NCBI GenBank assembly: GCA_009691245.1
Contig: SHUM01000018.1
Span: 1-58,137 of the forward strand
DNA length: 58,137 nt
From: Acidobacteriota bacterium
GTDB taxonomy: Bacteria > Acidobacteriota > Terriglobia > 2-12-FULL-54-10
Direction: 5' to 3'
The notes beneath the pieces were generated by a model, which saw nothing but the letters and a program-made list of their open reading frames with translations, searched no databases and was not told the DNA's origin. This document shows, piece by piece, positions 44,135 through 52,799 of this stretch. Both the position numbers and the translations under genes were made by a program. Numbering within the stretch: the first letter of the stretch is position 1; each line of letters starts with the position of its first letter.

Positions 44135-44232
44135 CAGGGCTGTCATTCTGAGCGCAGCGAAGAACCTGCTTTTGGTTTTTCTATACCATCTCGGAAAGCA
44201 TATCCTTCGCTACGCCCAGGATGACAGCCCTG
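44135..44232. repeat. Inverted repeat of the GTCATTCTGAGCGCAGCGAAG family
   Basis: Arms start CAGGGCTGTCATTCTGAGCG and end GCCCAGGATGACAGCCCTG, complementary for about 28 nt with a few mismatches; spacer about 42 nt. Sits between npdG and ltaE and could end the F420 transcript as a hairpin. Confidence 0.7.
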
Positions 44233-44252
44233 AAAAATGTTAAGCCAAATTG

Positions 44253-44948
44253 CTAACCAGGCGGCAGGCCGGTGAGGCGCAGGCCGGCGTGGGGGACTTT
44301 GTAGCTGCGGTTGATGCTGATGAGCAGCGCGGTGAGGCTCTCGACGATGCGAGCCGACTCGAGCGCGCCGGCGTCAATGGGGCGCAGGCCGGCGATCAGG
44401 CGGATGAGCGGGAACAGGCGGTCTTTCGCCGCCGCGTCATCGCCGCAGACCAGCACGTCGCAGTCGAGCGGATGCGCCAGGTCCGCCAGGGCTACCGCCG
44501 AGACGTTGTGGAATGCGGCCAGCACGGGAGTTGTCGCTGGGATAACTTCGCGGGCCTGCTCCGCGGCGGAACCTTGCCAGACTCCCAACATACGTGTGGG
44601 CTTGCCGCCGATGGTGGCGGCGAGCGGCACGGTGGCGTCCACCACGAACGCTCCAGCGCTGAGAGATCCTTTGATTTCACGCAGCGTCGCAGCCTGCGCG
44701 GGAAACGGTACGGCGATCACCACAACCGTCGCGCCCGCAGCGGCCTCCGGGTTGGCCATTCCGTTCACGGTTACCACGCCTTTCGCCGCCCCCCGCACCT
44801 TGAGGCGGACATCGTCAGCGGCTTGCAGGGCGCGCGCGGAGTCGCGCGACCCGATGACGGTTTCCACTCCCGCCACAGCCCAGCGGATCGCCAGACCCAA
44901 TCCCAAATCACCGGTTCCGCCAATAATAGCTACTCGCTCTGCGCTCAT
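44253..44948 (-). CDS. npdG: NADPH-dependent F420 reductase (F420H2:NADP oxidoreductase)
   Basis: 231 aa. N-terminal Rossmann motif IIGGTGDLGLGLAIRWAVAG and the second-site IGSRDSARA that binds the NADP phosphate fit the NpdG/FNO family, which exchanges hydride between F420 and NADP. The ATG overlaps the cofH stop by four bases (ATGA), so it is translated with F420 biosynthesis. No F420-dependent enzyme family other than this is seen in the window. Confidence 0.88.
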   Translation of the reverse strand: MSAERVAIIGGTGDLGLGLAIRWAVAGVETVIGSRDSARALQAADDVRLKVRGAAKGVVTVNGMANPEAAAGATVVVIAVPFPAQAATLREIKGSLSAGAFVVDATVPLAATIGGKPTRMLGVWQGSAAEQAREVIPATTPVLAAFHNVSAVALADLAHPLDCDVLVCGDDAAAKDRLFPLIRLIAGLRPIDAGALESARIVESLTALLISINRSYKVPHAGLRLTGLPPG

Positions 44949-46213
44949 ACGTGTGCCTCTTGTTGTGTGGTTAAAGCCTGTTGTGTAGATACAGCCTGAT
45001 GTGTGGTTACAGCTTGTTGTGGAATTGCAGCGGCGGCGAAGCGCCGCAACACGCGATACGATGTGGAGCGCTCCACCGGAATGCGGCCCGATGACTGCCC
45101 ACAGCCTCTAATGAAATTTTGCAACTGCTCGGGAGTGGCCGCGCTGGCCTCGATCTCACCAGACGCGCTGGAAATATTTTCTTCCATCAGCGTCCCGCCG
45201 CAGTCGTTGGCGCCAGCGTCGAGGCACATCTGCGAAATCCGCCAGCCGAGCTTGGGCCAGGAGATTTGCAGATTGGGGATCGCGTTATTCAGCAGGATGC
45301 GCGACAGTGCGTGGACCGCGATGTCTTCTTCCACCGTGGCGCCGGGACGGGCCAGGCCGGTGCGGTAAAGCGCGGTCTTCTCATGGATGAAGCCGAGCGG
45401 GACGAACTCTGTGAATCCGCCATTCTGTTTCTGCATCGAGCGCAGCAGCAGCAGGTGGCGCACCCAGTCGATAGGCTGCTCGACGTGGCCGTACATCATG
45501 GTAGAAGTGGTAGGGATGCCCAGTTCGTGCGCCGTCGAGATGACTTCGATCCACTGCGCGCGCGTGAGCTTGGCGCGAGAGATGACGCCGCGCACGCGGT
45601 CATCCAAAATTTCCGCCGCCGTGCCCGGCAGGCTGCCCAGGCCCGCGTCGCGCAGCATCATTAGATAATCGCGGAGCGGCATCCCGGTGCGCTCGACGCC
45701 GTAAACTACTTCCATCGGCGAGAAGGCGTGAATGTGAATTTTCGGCACACGCGCTTTGATGGCGCGCAGAATCTGCGCGTAATAAGTTCCGTCCATCTCC
45801 GGCGGCAGGCCGCCCTGCACGCACACTTCCGTCGCGCCGAGATTCCAAGCCTGCTCGGCGCGGTCGGCCACCGTGTCGAGCGAATGCCAATAGGCATCGG
45901 GCGCGCGCTGGCTTTTTCCAAAGCAGCAGAACGTGCAGCCCACGAAACAGATGTTGGTGAAGTTGATATTGCGATTGACGACGTAGCTGACCTCGTCGCC
46001 CACCGTGCGGCGGCGCAGGCGGTCGGCCACGTCGGCCACGGCCAACAGCGCATCGCCGCGCGCCTCGGCGACGGCCAGACCCTCGGTCTCGTTCAGATCG
46101 CGGCCCTCCAGCGCGGCTTCGAGAGCACCGCGCAACGGCGCGGGCAATGTTGTCGCCAACTCACCGTACGCGCCCGGCCGCAACGCCAGCGCGACATTTC
46201 TCTTGATGGCCAT
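44945..46213 (-). CDS. cofH: CofH: 5-amino-6-(D-ribitylamino)uracil-tyrosine 4-hydroxyphenyl transferase
   Basis: 422 aa, a radical SAM enzyme making half of the F420 deazaflavin together with CofG. The cluster motif is CFVGCTFC (Cys89, Cys93, Cys96). Other family blocks: VCVQGGLPPEMDGTYY, IHAFSPMEVVYG and MPLRDYLMMLRDAGLGSLPGTAAEILDD. ATG 46213 is used; a TTG at 46219 gives two more residues. The C-terminal 40 residues after the conserved core are a low-complexity TTHQAVSTQQ run. Stop overlaps npdG. Confidence 0.92.
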   Translation of the reverse strand: MAIKRNVALALRPGAYGELATTLPAPLRGALEAALEGRDLNETEGLAVAEARGDALLAVADVADRLRRRTVGDEVSYVVNRNINFTNICFVGCTFCCFGKSQRAPDAYWHSLDTVADRAEQAWNLGATEVCVQGGLPPEMDGTYYAQILRAIKARVPKIHIHAFSPMEVVYGVERTGMPLRDYLMMLRDAGLGSLPGTAAEILDDRVRGVISRAKLTRAQWIEVISTAHELGIPTTSTMMYGHVEQPIDWVRHLLLLRSMQKQNGGFTEFVPLGFIHEKTALYRTGLARPGATVEEDIAVHALSRILLNNAIPNLQISWPKLGWRISQMCLDAGANDCGGTLMEENISSASGEIEASAATPEQLQNFIRGCGQSSGRIPVERSTSYRVLRRFAAAAIPQQAVTTHQAVSTQQALTTQQEAHV

Positions 46214-46280
46214 AAGCAAACTCGAATCAAGTTGAACTGACTATGATACTCCCGGCGGCGCTTACTAACACACTGCAAAC

Positions 46281-46366
46281 GCTGTCATCCTGAGCGCAGC
46301 AAAGTATCTGCTGTTGCTCTCTCAAAAGAAATCAAAAGCAGGTCCCTCGCTGCGCTCGGGATGACG
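46281..46366. repeat. Inverted repeat of the GTCATCCTGAGCGCAGCGAAG family
   Basis: Starts GCTGTCATCCTGAGCGCAGC at 46281 and ends TCGCTGCGCTCGGGATGAC at 46365. It is in the gap between the DUF3500 and cofH genes, a possible transcript boundary within the cluster. Confidence 0.65.
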
Positions 46367-46379
46367 ACGAAACGGAGAT

Positions 46380-47630
46380 TTATTGCCGCGCGGGAGCGTG
46401 CGGGTGATCGTGGTAATGCTGGCGTAGCAGGTCCTTGCCGTAGTCGTTGCCGTTGGGCGTGCGCACCATGGTGTGGATGTGCTCCGTGCCCGGCTGGTTG
46501 GGGTCGGCGACCAGGAAGCGCAGGCTGGCGGGGCGCTGATGGTCGAACTCGATCAGCACCACGGGGCTGTGGATGCGATAGTAAAACACGCTGCCCGCGT
46601 CGCTGCCGCCGATCCAGGCGAACCATGTGCGGTCAAGCTGCGCGCGCACTTCGGCCATCTTCGCGCGAGCGTGGCCGTCGTCCATGTTGTTGATGTAGAG
46701 CGCCGCCAGATCGAGCAGTTGCCGGCGTTGCGCGGAGGACAACTCCTTGGCGCTGACTCCGGCGTAGTCGAGGACCACGTTGTCTTTCCACGCTTCGGTG
46801 AGCAGTTCATTTCCTGTCTTCGAGACTTTCAGGATCGCCTTCTTGCGCTGATCCGCGGTCAACCCGTTAATCATGGCCAGGCCCGCGCGCTGCTCCTCCT
46901 GCAGGACGGCCGTGCCTTTGTATTTGCCTGATTTAGCGATGACCGGCTCGGAGCCGGCGAACGTCGGCGTCATCACCACTTGATCGCCGAGCACAAAATA
47001 GTTGATGACGGCGTGGTGGCCGTCGAACTGCCAGCCCCAGGGTTCATTCGCTGAAGGCTCGCCCATCACCGTGATGTGGTACTGCCACTCGCCGAACTCG
47101 GCGTGGTTGTTGTTGTTCATTTCGGCCAGCGTCTCATTGAGGCGCATGATGTCGCGCGTCTGCTTCAGTCCCTTGGCGCTCAGTCCGGCGCGCAGCAGAT
47201 TGAACGCCGCGGCGCGCTGCGGCTCATTCATCTCGATAAAATTTACGCCCTGACGAACGTAGAAACTTTGATTCATCCACTTGCGCCACTCGTCGTCGTC
47301 CACGGCGAACTTCGATTTGTCGCGCTGTTGAGCACTGAGGCTGGCGAGGAAGGCCACGGCGGCGAGGCGCACCGGCCCGGTGGAGACGCCCGTCGAACGA
47401 ATGGCGAACAGGCCCTGCTCGACCTTCCCATTGGTGGTGATGCCCAGGAAAGGATCGGCGAGACCAGGCACCTCGGCGGCGATCGATAAGCGTAACAGCT
47501 CGGCGGGCGGACGCGCTGCTGGAGATGTTGGCGGCGAGGACGGCGGCGCTTGCGACAGCCCGCGCGGTTGCAGCATGACGATTACCAACGCCATAGCTGA
47601 CAAGCCTGCGAAGAATGCGATGCGTGACAT
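46380..47630 (-). CDS. Exported DUF3500 protein
   Basis: 416 aa. Start ATG 47630 is set by AGGAGG 6 nt upstream and the following signal peptide ([20 protein letters not shown]). The rest matches DUF3500, with [38 protein letters not shown] and [16 protein letters not shown] as conserved segments. Function unknown. It is inserted between cofG and cofH with no coupling to either, so a link to F420 is only positional. Confidence 0.8.
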   Translation of the reverse strand: MSRIAFFAGLSAMALVIVMLQPRGLSQAPPSSPPTSPAARPPAELLRLSIAAEVPGLADPFLGITTNGKVEQGLFAIRSTGVSTGPVRLAAVAFLASLSAQQRDKSKFAVDDDEWRKWMNQSFYVRQGVNFIEMNEPQRAAAFNLLRAGLSAKGLKQTRDIMRLNETLAEMNNNNHAEFGEWQYHITVMGEPSANEPWGWQFDGHHAVINYFVLGDQVVMTPTFAGSEPVIAKSGKYKGTAVLQEEQRAGLAMINGLTADQRKKAILKVSKTGNELLTEAWKDNVVLDYAGVSAKELSSAQRRQLLDLAALYINNMDDGHARAKMAEVRAQLDRTWFAWIGGSDAGSVFYYRIHSPVVLIEFDHQRPASLRFLVADPNQPGTEHIHTMVRTPNGNDYGKDLLRQHYHDHPHAPARQ

Positions 47631-47667
47631 ATAGTCCTCCTGGCGAACGATTCCCATGATCTTACGC

Positions 47668-48873
47668 TTACCGCGACTGCATTGCCTGCCACACGCGTGG
47701 CGAAAAAAACTCAGGCCGCGTTGCGTACTCAGGATACACCGGCAGCCGCTCGCGCAGCTCCAGTCCCTTGCTGGCGGCCAACGCGCGCAGGCTCTCCACC
47801 TGCGGCCAGGGTTTCTCGGGATTGATGAAGTCCACCGTTAGCGGCGAGATGCCGCCCCAATCGTTCAGGCCGGAGTCGAGCAGCATTTCGAGATGCGCGG
47901 GACTCAGGTTCGGCGGCGCTTGGATGTTCATCCTCGGGCCGAACCCGGAGCTGAGCCCAGAGCCGAACCCGGAGCTGAAGATGATGCGCGCCAGCGCCAC
48001 GATGCGCGCGAAATATTCCGGCGCGGGCGTTGGAACATCGCGCATGGGGACCTCCCGCTTCGGCACAAAATTCTGGATGATGACTTCCTGAATGTGCCCG
48101 TACTGCGCGTGAATATCGCGGAGGGTGAGGAGTGAATCGACGATGTCCGCCGGTGACTCGCCGATGCCCACGAGTATCCCGGTGGTAAACGGAATTTTTA
48201 ACTCGCCGGCCTGGCGGATGGTTTGCAAACGTCGCTCGGGGCGTTTGTCGATGGCATCATCATGCGCGCCGCCGGGCGCAAATAGCGCGGGTGAAGTGGA
48301 TTCCAGCATCAAGCCCAGGCTGGCGTTGGACTCGCGCAGACGCTCCAGATCAGACCGCGACATCAATCCGGGATTCGAGTGCGGCAGCAATGTGGTCTCG
48401 GCGAGCAGCAACTCGCTGATCTCGGCGACGTAGTCCAGCGTGCGCGCGTGGCCGTGTGCCGCAAGCCACTCGCGCGCCTCGGGAAACTCCGCCTCGGGGC
48501 GGTCGCCCAGACTGAGCAGCGCCTCGCGACAACCGAGCCTCTCTCCCTTGCGAGCGACATCGAGAACCTCTTCCGGCGCCATCCAATGCGCGCCCGGCTG
48601 GCCTGGATCACGGCGAAACGTGCAATAGCCGCAGCGGTCGCGGCACAGATTGGTCAGAGGCAGGAACACCTTCGGCGAGTAGGTGATTACGTTGTCCGTG
48701 CTGCGCTGCCGCAGTTCACGAGCGATCTTGGCAAGGTTCTCCCAGCCGACGGAGATGGAAGTGAGCAGGAATAAATATTCGGAAGCATGGAGAGCATCGC
48801 CTGAGAGGATGCGCGAAGCGAGGGTTCGCCACTCACTGGCGGAGAGGGCGGTGGAGGCGGGGGCAAGCGTCAT
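47668..48873 (-). CDS. cofG: CofG: 7,8-didemethyl-8-hydroxy-5-deazariboflavin synthase subunit
   Basis: 401 aa, radical SAM enzyme with cluster motif CRDRCGYC (Cys77, Cys81, Cys84). Family blocks: ITYSPKVFLPLTNLC, LPHSNPGLMSRSDL, LKIPFTTGILVGIGE and GGISPLTVDFINPEKPWP. Works with CofH to build the deazaflavin core. An 8-codon duplication encodes repeats of the type SSGFG near residues 300-315, between conserved segments. The ATG overlaps the cofC stop by four bases. Confidence 0.92.
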   Translation of the reverse strand: MTLAPASTALSASEWRTLASRILSGDALHASEYLFLLTSISVGWENLAKIARELRQRSTDNVITYSPKVFLPLTNLCRDRCGYCTFRRDPGQPGAHWMAPEEVLDVARKGERLGCREALLSLGDRPEAEFPEAREWLAAHGHARTLDYVAEISELLLAETTLLPHSNPGLMSRSDLERLRESNASLGLMLESTSPALFAPGGAHDDAIDKRPERRLQTIRQAGELKIPFTTGILVGIGESPADIVDSLLTLRDIHAQYGHIQEVIIQNFVPKREVPMRDVPTPAPEYFARIVALARIIFSSGFGSGLSSGFGPRMNIQAPPNLSPAHLEMLLDSGLNDWGGISPLTVDFINPEKPWPQVESLRALAASKGLELRERLPVYPEYATRPEFFSPRVWQAMQSR

Positions 48874-49547
48874 GCCGTCACCCTGGAACGTGTCTCGATC
48901 AACCGGCGCAACAATTTCGATGTGCGGCCCTCGCGCTCCAATTTATTTGCGATATCTAGAAACTGCATGGCATCTTCCCGCGTGTCGATGTCCGCCGTAA
49001 GGCCGGGCGGCGCGTAGAGGCGTAGCTTCTGGTGATTCGTCTGCGTGTCTTCCAGGTGGCGGCGGCAACTGTCTGGCCCAAAGTGCGCGGTGATGGCGTC
49101 GGGCGGCGTGCGCACCAGAGCATTCGTTCCAGTTCCATCACCGCTGGGCACAACAATCACTTCATATTGGCGCGAGAGCTCCACGAGTTGCGTCAACTCG
49201 TCCGGCGATACGGCGGGCGTGTCAATGGGCACGGAGATAAGAGTCTGCACTCCCTGCTCCACGGCCCAGCGCGTGGCCTGGCGCGTGGACTCGGTGTGAC
49301 TGACTTGCTCCGCTTCTTCCAGACACGTTACGGACGCCTCACGACAGCGCGCGATCACCACAGGCTCGGCGGTGATGACGATCAGCTTGCCGATGAGTTT
49401 CTCGCGGCCCTGCCAACTCAGCAACGTATCCCAGACATCTTCAAACATGGTGCGCGCCAGCAGCTCACGCTCCTCGGGCGTGAGCCAGGAGGCCAAGCGG
49501 TGCTTGGAATCCGCAAATCGTTTGACGGGCAAAAGAACCGCGATCAC
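48870..49547 (-). CDS. cofC: 2-phospho-L-lactate (or PEP) guanylyltransferase
   Basis: 225 aa. The start is taken as GTG 49547, with GGAGA 10 nt upstream; the in-frame extension to 49781 runs through an inverted repeat and is not family-like. The protein begins VIAVLLPVKRFADSKHRLA, and VPSGDGTGTNALV is the nucleotidyltransferase signature. CofC activates the lactyl donor with GTP for CofD; in many bacteria PEP is used instead (FbiD). Stop overlaps the cofG start. Confidence 0.86.
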   Translation of the reverse strand: MIAVLLPVKRFADSKHRLASWLTPEERELLARTMFEDVWDTLLSWQGREKLIGKLIVITAEPVVIARCREASVTCLEEAEQVSHTESTRQATRWAVEQGVQTLISVPIDTPAVSPDELTQLVELSRQYEVIVVPSGDGTGTNALVRTPPDAITAHFGPDSCRRHLEDTQTNHQKLRLYAPPGLTADIDTREDAMQFLDIANKLEREGRTSKLLRRLIETRSRVTA

Positions 49548-49592
49548 AGCAGAGAATCTCCGGGGAACAGAATGCCAGGCCGCAAACCTATC

Positions 49593-49656
49593 TGCGTACC
49601 TTTGTGTCCTCGGTGGTGCAGTACAGTCTTCACCACAGAGGACACAGAGGTCCGCA
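49593..49656. repeat. Inverted repeat in the divergent cofC-cofE region
   Basis: Core arms TGTGTCCTCGGTGGTG (49603-49618) and CACCACAGAGGACACA (49631-49646) pair with one mismatch; outer flanks extend the pairing to about 26 nt per arm. Lies between the divergent cofC and cofE starts. Similar CTGTGTCCTCTGTGGTG motifs are widely scattered in bacterial genomes, from memory. Confidence 0.6.
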
Positions 49657-49781
49657 GAGTATACGGCAACAAAGACATAGGACACTGCCCGCGTCGGGTT
49701 GCTCGTTGACAGTGCGGCGCGAATCGTGCGAAGTTTCCATTCTACTCTGTCGAGCCGGTTCTGGAGGAACGTCAACATCAA

Positions 49782-50576
49782 ATGAATTCAGGCTTCTCCA
49801 TCCCCGAGAGGATCGAATTGTTCGCCGTGCCCGGACTCGGCGAGATCGCGCCGGGCGACGCGCTTGGCGCGATGGTGTGCGCGGCGATGGCGCAGGCGGG
49901 ACTCAGCTTCAGCAACAGCGACGTGCTGGTGGTGGCGCAGAAGATCGTCTCCAAAGCGGAAGGCCGGTTGGTGGAGTTGGCGTCGGTTATCCCGTCGCCG
50001 TTCGCCGTATCGCTGAGCGAATCGCTGGACGCAACTCCTGCGAAAGACCCGCGCGCCATTGAAGTGGTGCTGCGCGAAAGCCGGCGCATCGTGCGCATGG
50101 ATGCCGGACTGATCATCTCCGAAACGCATCAAGGCTATGTCTGCGCGAACGCGGGCGTGGACAGTTCAAACGTACCCGCCGGATTTCTCTCGCTGTTGCC
50201 TGTTGATCCGGACGCTTCGGCCAAGCGGCTGCGCGAAGAGATTCGCATGCATTCGGGACGCGACGTGGCCGTTATTATCTCGGATACATTTGGGCGCCCG
50301 TGGCGTGAGGGTCTGACGAATGTTGCGCTGGGCGTCGCGGGGCTCGCGCCGCTACAGGATTATCGAGGGCAGAAGGACGAGCAGGGCCACACGCTTTCCG
50401 CGACGGTCATCGCCACCGCGGACGAACTGGCCGCCGCCGCTGAGTTGCTGATGGGCAAGACGGCTCGCCGCCCCGCCGTGGTCATCCGTAATTTCCCCAC
50501 GCAGGCAGCGCCGGGCGGCGCTGCAGGAAAAGGGTCGGATATAGTTCGCCCGCGCGAAAAAGATTTGTTTCGTTAA
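49782..50576 (+). CDS. cofE: Coenzyme F420-0:L-glutamate ligase
   Basis: 264 aa. Adds glutamate residues to F420-0. Family blocks: FAVPGLGEIAPGDALG, VVAQKIVSKAEGR, RESRRIVRMDAGLIISETH and SDTFGRPWREGLTNVALG. GGAGGAAC is about 11 nt before the ATG. It is a single-domain CofE, without the FbiB C-terminal reductase domain. It starts the divergent plus-strand arm of the F420 cluster. Confidence 0.92.
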   Translation: MNSGFSIPERIELFAVPGLGEIAPGDALGAMVCAAMAQAGLSFSNSDVLVVAQKIVSKAEGRLVELASVIPSPFAVSLSESLDATPAKDPRAIEVVLRESRRIVRMDAGLIISETHQGYVCANAGVDSSNVPAGFLSLLPVDPDASAKRLREEIRMHSGRDVAVIISDTFGRPWREGLTNVALGVAGLAPLQDYRGQKDEQGHTLSATVIATADELAAAAELLMGKTARRPAVVIRNFPTQAAPGGAAGKGSDIVRPREKDLFR

Positions 50577-50622
50577 CGAATTCACTGTGACGCGCGCGGC
50601 ACTGTGGAACAACTAAACCAAT

Positions 50623-51558
50623 ATGATCACAGTTCTTGCTGGCGGCGTGGGTGCCGCGAAGTTTCTCGAAGGTCTGGCGGCAATTGTTCCGCAGGAGGAG
50701 ATCACCGTCATCGTTAATACCGGTGACGACGCGATTTTCCACGGCCTCCACGTCAGTCCCGACATCGACACCATCATCTACACGCTGGCCGGACTGAACG
50801 ACCGCGAGCGCGGCTGGGGGCTGCTCGACGAGACATACAGTTGCCTGCAAGAGCTGACCGCGCTGGGCGAAGAAACCTGGTTCACCCTAGGCGACCGCGA
50901 CTTCGCCACGCACCTCTATCGCGCGCGGCGGCTGCGCGAGGGCGCGCTGCTCAGCGAAGTAACCAGCGAGCTCACGCAACTGCGCAACCTGAAGCTGAAG
51001 ATTCTTCCCATGACCGACGACCCCGCGCCCACCGTGCTCGACACCTCGGAAGGACGGCTCGGCTTTCAGCAATATTTTGTGGGAATGGGGCAGCGGCCCG
51101 TAGTTGATGCGCTGGACCTCTCCGCCGCGCAGCAGGCCAGCCCCGCGAAAGGTGTGATTCCCGCCATCACGCGCGCCGACGCGGTGATCATCGCGCCGAG
51201 CAATCCGCTGATCAGCATCGGCCCGATCCTCGCCGTGCGGGAGGTGCGCGAGGCGCTGGTGAACACGCGGGCAAAGGTCGCGGCCATCAGCCCCATCATC
51301 GGCGGCAAGGCGCTGAAAGGCCCCGCCGACAAGATGCTCACTTCGCTCGGCTATGGGTCTTCTGCGTCCTCAGTCGCAAAACTCTACGCAGACTTCCTCG
51401 ACATTTTCATTTTGGACCAGCAGGATGAGTCACTAGTAGAAGAGGTTGCACAGGCCTCGATCGATGCTTATGCGATAAACACGATCATGAATTCCGCGGA
51501 GGCTAGAAAGCAGTTAGCGCAAGCTGTGTTAGAAGCGTTGAGAGTGCCGCTGAGCTAA
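50623..51558 (+). CDS. cofD: 2-phospho-L-lactate transferase
   Basis: 311 aa. Transfers the activated (phospho)lactyl group to the deazaflavin FO, forming F420-0 or its dehydro form. The N-terminal LAGGVGAAKFLEGL and VNTGDD, and GLHVSPDIDTIIYTLAGL are CofD signatures; APSNPLISIGPIL is the later conserved segment. Only 46 nt separate it from cofE, so the two are an operon. Confidence 0.93.
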   Translation: MITVLAGGVGAAKFLEGLAAIVPQEEITVIVNTGDDAIFHGLHVSPDIDTIIYTLAGLNDRERGWGLLDETYSCLQELTALGEETWFTLGDRDFATHLYRARRLREGALLSEVTSELTQLRNLKLKILPMTDDPAPTVLDTSEGRLGFQQYFVGMGQRPVVDALDLSAAQQASPAKGVIPAITRADAVIIAPSNPLISIGPILAVREVREALVNTRAKVAAISPIIGGKALKGPADKMLTSLGYGSSASSVAKLYADFLDIFILDQQDESLVEEVAQASIDAYAINTIMNSAEARKQLAQAVLEALRVPLS

Positions 51559-51677
51559 CAGTGCCGCGCGCGTCAGCAAGCGGGCCGGTGGAACACATCC
51601 TCCCGGCATACGGATCGGTCTTGGCGTTATCTAAGCCCATTTTTATAGATACGGTTGAGGGCACTCGCACAATCAAA

Positions 51678-51708
51678 ACAGAGCCGCGATGTTCCATCGC
51701 GGCTCTGT
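51678..51708. terminator. Hairpin between convergent cofD and glycosyltransferase genes
   Basis: ACAGAGCCGCGATG and CATCGCGGCTCTGT form a perfect 14-bp stem with loop TTC. On the minus strand the stem is followed by TTTTGATT, so it should terminate transcription of the glycosyltransferase gene ending at 51714. It also belongs to the GACAGAGCCGCG repeat family; an isolated arm lies at 51560-51588. Confidence 0.6.
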
Positions 51709-51713
51709 CACAC

Positions 51714-52625
51714 CTATGGAGCGGGGATGTCCAGATACGCCAAGCGTTTGGCTTCGCGGCGGCCTAGCGTTACTGAATCCAGAATCAATCCGGTGGCGAG
51801 CGAAAGGAACGCGAGGAGCATCAGGCTGGCCGACAGTACCGCCGTGGGCTGGCGCGGGACCAAACCTGTCTGCGCGTAAGTGATGAACAACGGGATGGCC
51901 AGCGCAAGCGAAGTCGCGGCGGAAAATATCGCGCAACTGCCGAGCAGCGCCAGCGGGCGGACCTCCAGCAGCAGGCGCAGAATCGTCAGCAGAATGCGGA
52001 ACCCGTCGTGATAAGTGCGCAGCTTGCTGGCCGAGCCGGCAGGGCGGTCCTTATACGGCGTGGCGAGCTCGGCGCAGGGCATGCGCAGCTCGAGCGCGTG
52101 AATGGTAAAGGCCGTCTCGATCTCAAAGCCGGCGACCAGCGCCGGGAACGACTTCACGAAGCGCCGCGAGAAAACGCGGTAGCCGGAGAGCATATCGGAG
52201 AAGCGGTTCTCGAACAGGCTCCCCACCAGCCCGGTGAGCAAGCGGTTGCCGAGCACGTGACCAGGGCGATAGGCTCCCTGGCTCCCTGTTACGCGCACGC
52301 CCGTTACCAAGTCGAGTTGCTGGCTGCGCAGCATTTCAACCATGCCCGGCGCGCTGGCCGCATCATACGTATCGTCTCCGTCCACCAGCACATACGCGTC
52401 CGCGTCCACGTCGGCGAACATGCGACAGACCACGTGGCCCTTGCCCTGCCGCGCCTCGACGCGCACCGTGGCTCCGGCCTGGGCGGCCCGCTCGCGGGTG
52501 CGGTCAGTGGAGTTATTGTCGTAGACATAGATGCGCGCCTCGGGCAGCGCCGCGCGGAAATCACGCACCACGGCGCCGATGGCGGCTTCTTCGTTGTAAC
52601 AGGGAATCAGGACAGCGAGATTCAT
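51714..52625 (-). CDS. Family 2 glycosyltransferase with membrane-anchoring C-terminus
   Basis: 303 aa from ATG 52625. The longer frame to 52772 runs through an inverted repeat and is not used. GT-A fold: NLAVLIPCYNEEAAIGAVV, YDNNSTDRTRE, and VDGDDTYDA (DxD-like metal site). Two membrane spans lie near 225-285 (LALLGSCAIFSAATSLALAI, SASLMLLAFLSLATGLIL). Similar to polyprenol-phosphate sugar transferases; the sugar is not predictable. Ends in TAG. Confidence 0.87.
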   Translation of the reverse strand: MNLAVLIPCYNEEAAIGAVVRDFRAALPEARIYVYDNNSTDRTRERAAQAGATVRVEARQGKGHVVCRMFADVDADAYVLVDGDDTYDAASAPGMVEMLRSQQLDLVTGVRVTGSQGAYRPGHVLGNRLLTGLVGSLFENRFSDMLSGYRVFSRRFVKSFPALVAGFEIETAFTIHALELRMPCAELATPYKDRPAGSASKLRTYHDGFRILLTILRLLLEVRPLALLGSCAIFSAATSLALAIPLFITYAQTGLVPRQPTAVLSASLMLLAFLSLATGLILDSVTLGRREAKRLAYLDIPAP

Positions 52626-52680
52626 GGGCTGTGACCTAATCAGCGGCAATTCTTGCCGGCTCTCATCGTGAACTGATTGA

Positions 52681-52776
52681 TGCCGTGACAGAGCCGCGAC
52701 CGGAAGGGAGCGGTGGTCAAATTCCATAGCGAACTTCCTGGGACCGCTCCCTTCCGGTCGCGGCTCTGTCACGGCA
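52681..52776. repeat. Perfect 34-bp inverted repeat, GACAGAGCCGCG family
   Basis: Arms 52681-52714 (starting TGCCGTGACAGAGCCGCGAC) and 52743-52776 are exact reverse complements over 34 nt, with a 28-nt spacer. Lies between the argH end and the glycosyltransferase start. Likely a recent MITE-like insertion, since no mismatch has yet accumulated. Confidence 0.75.
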
Positions 52777-52799
52777 TGGCATCGCTAAAAATGCATGGT

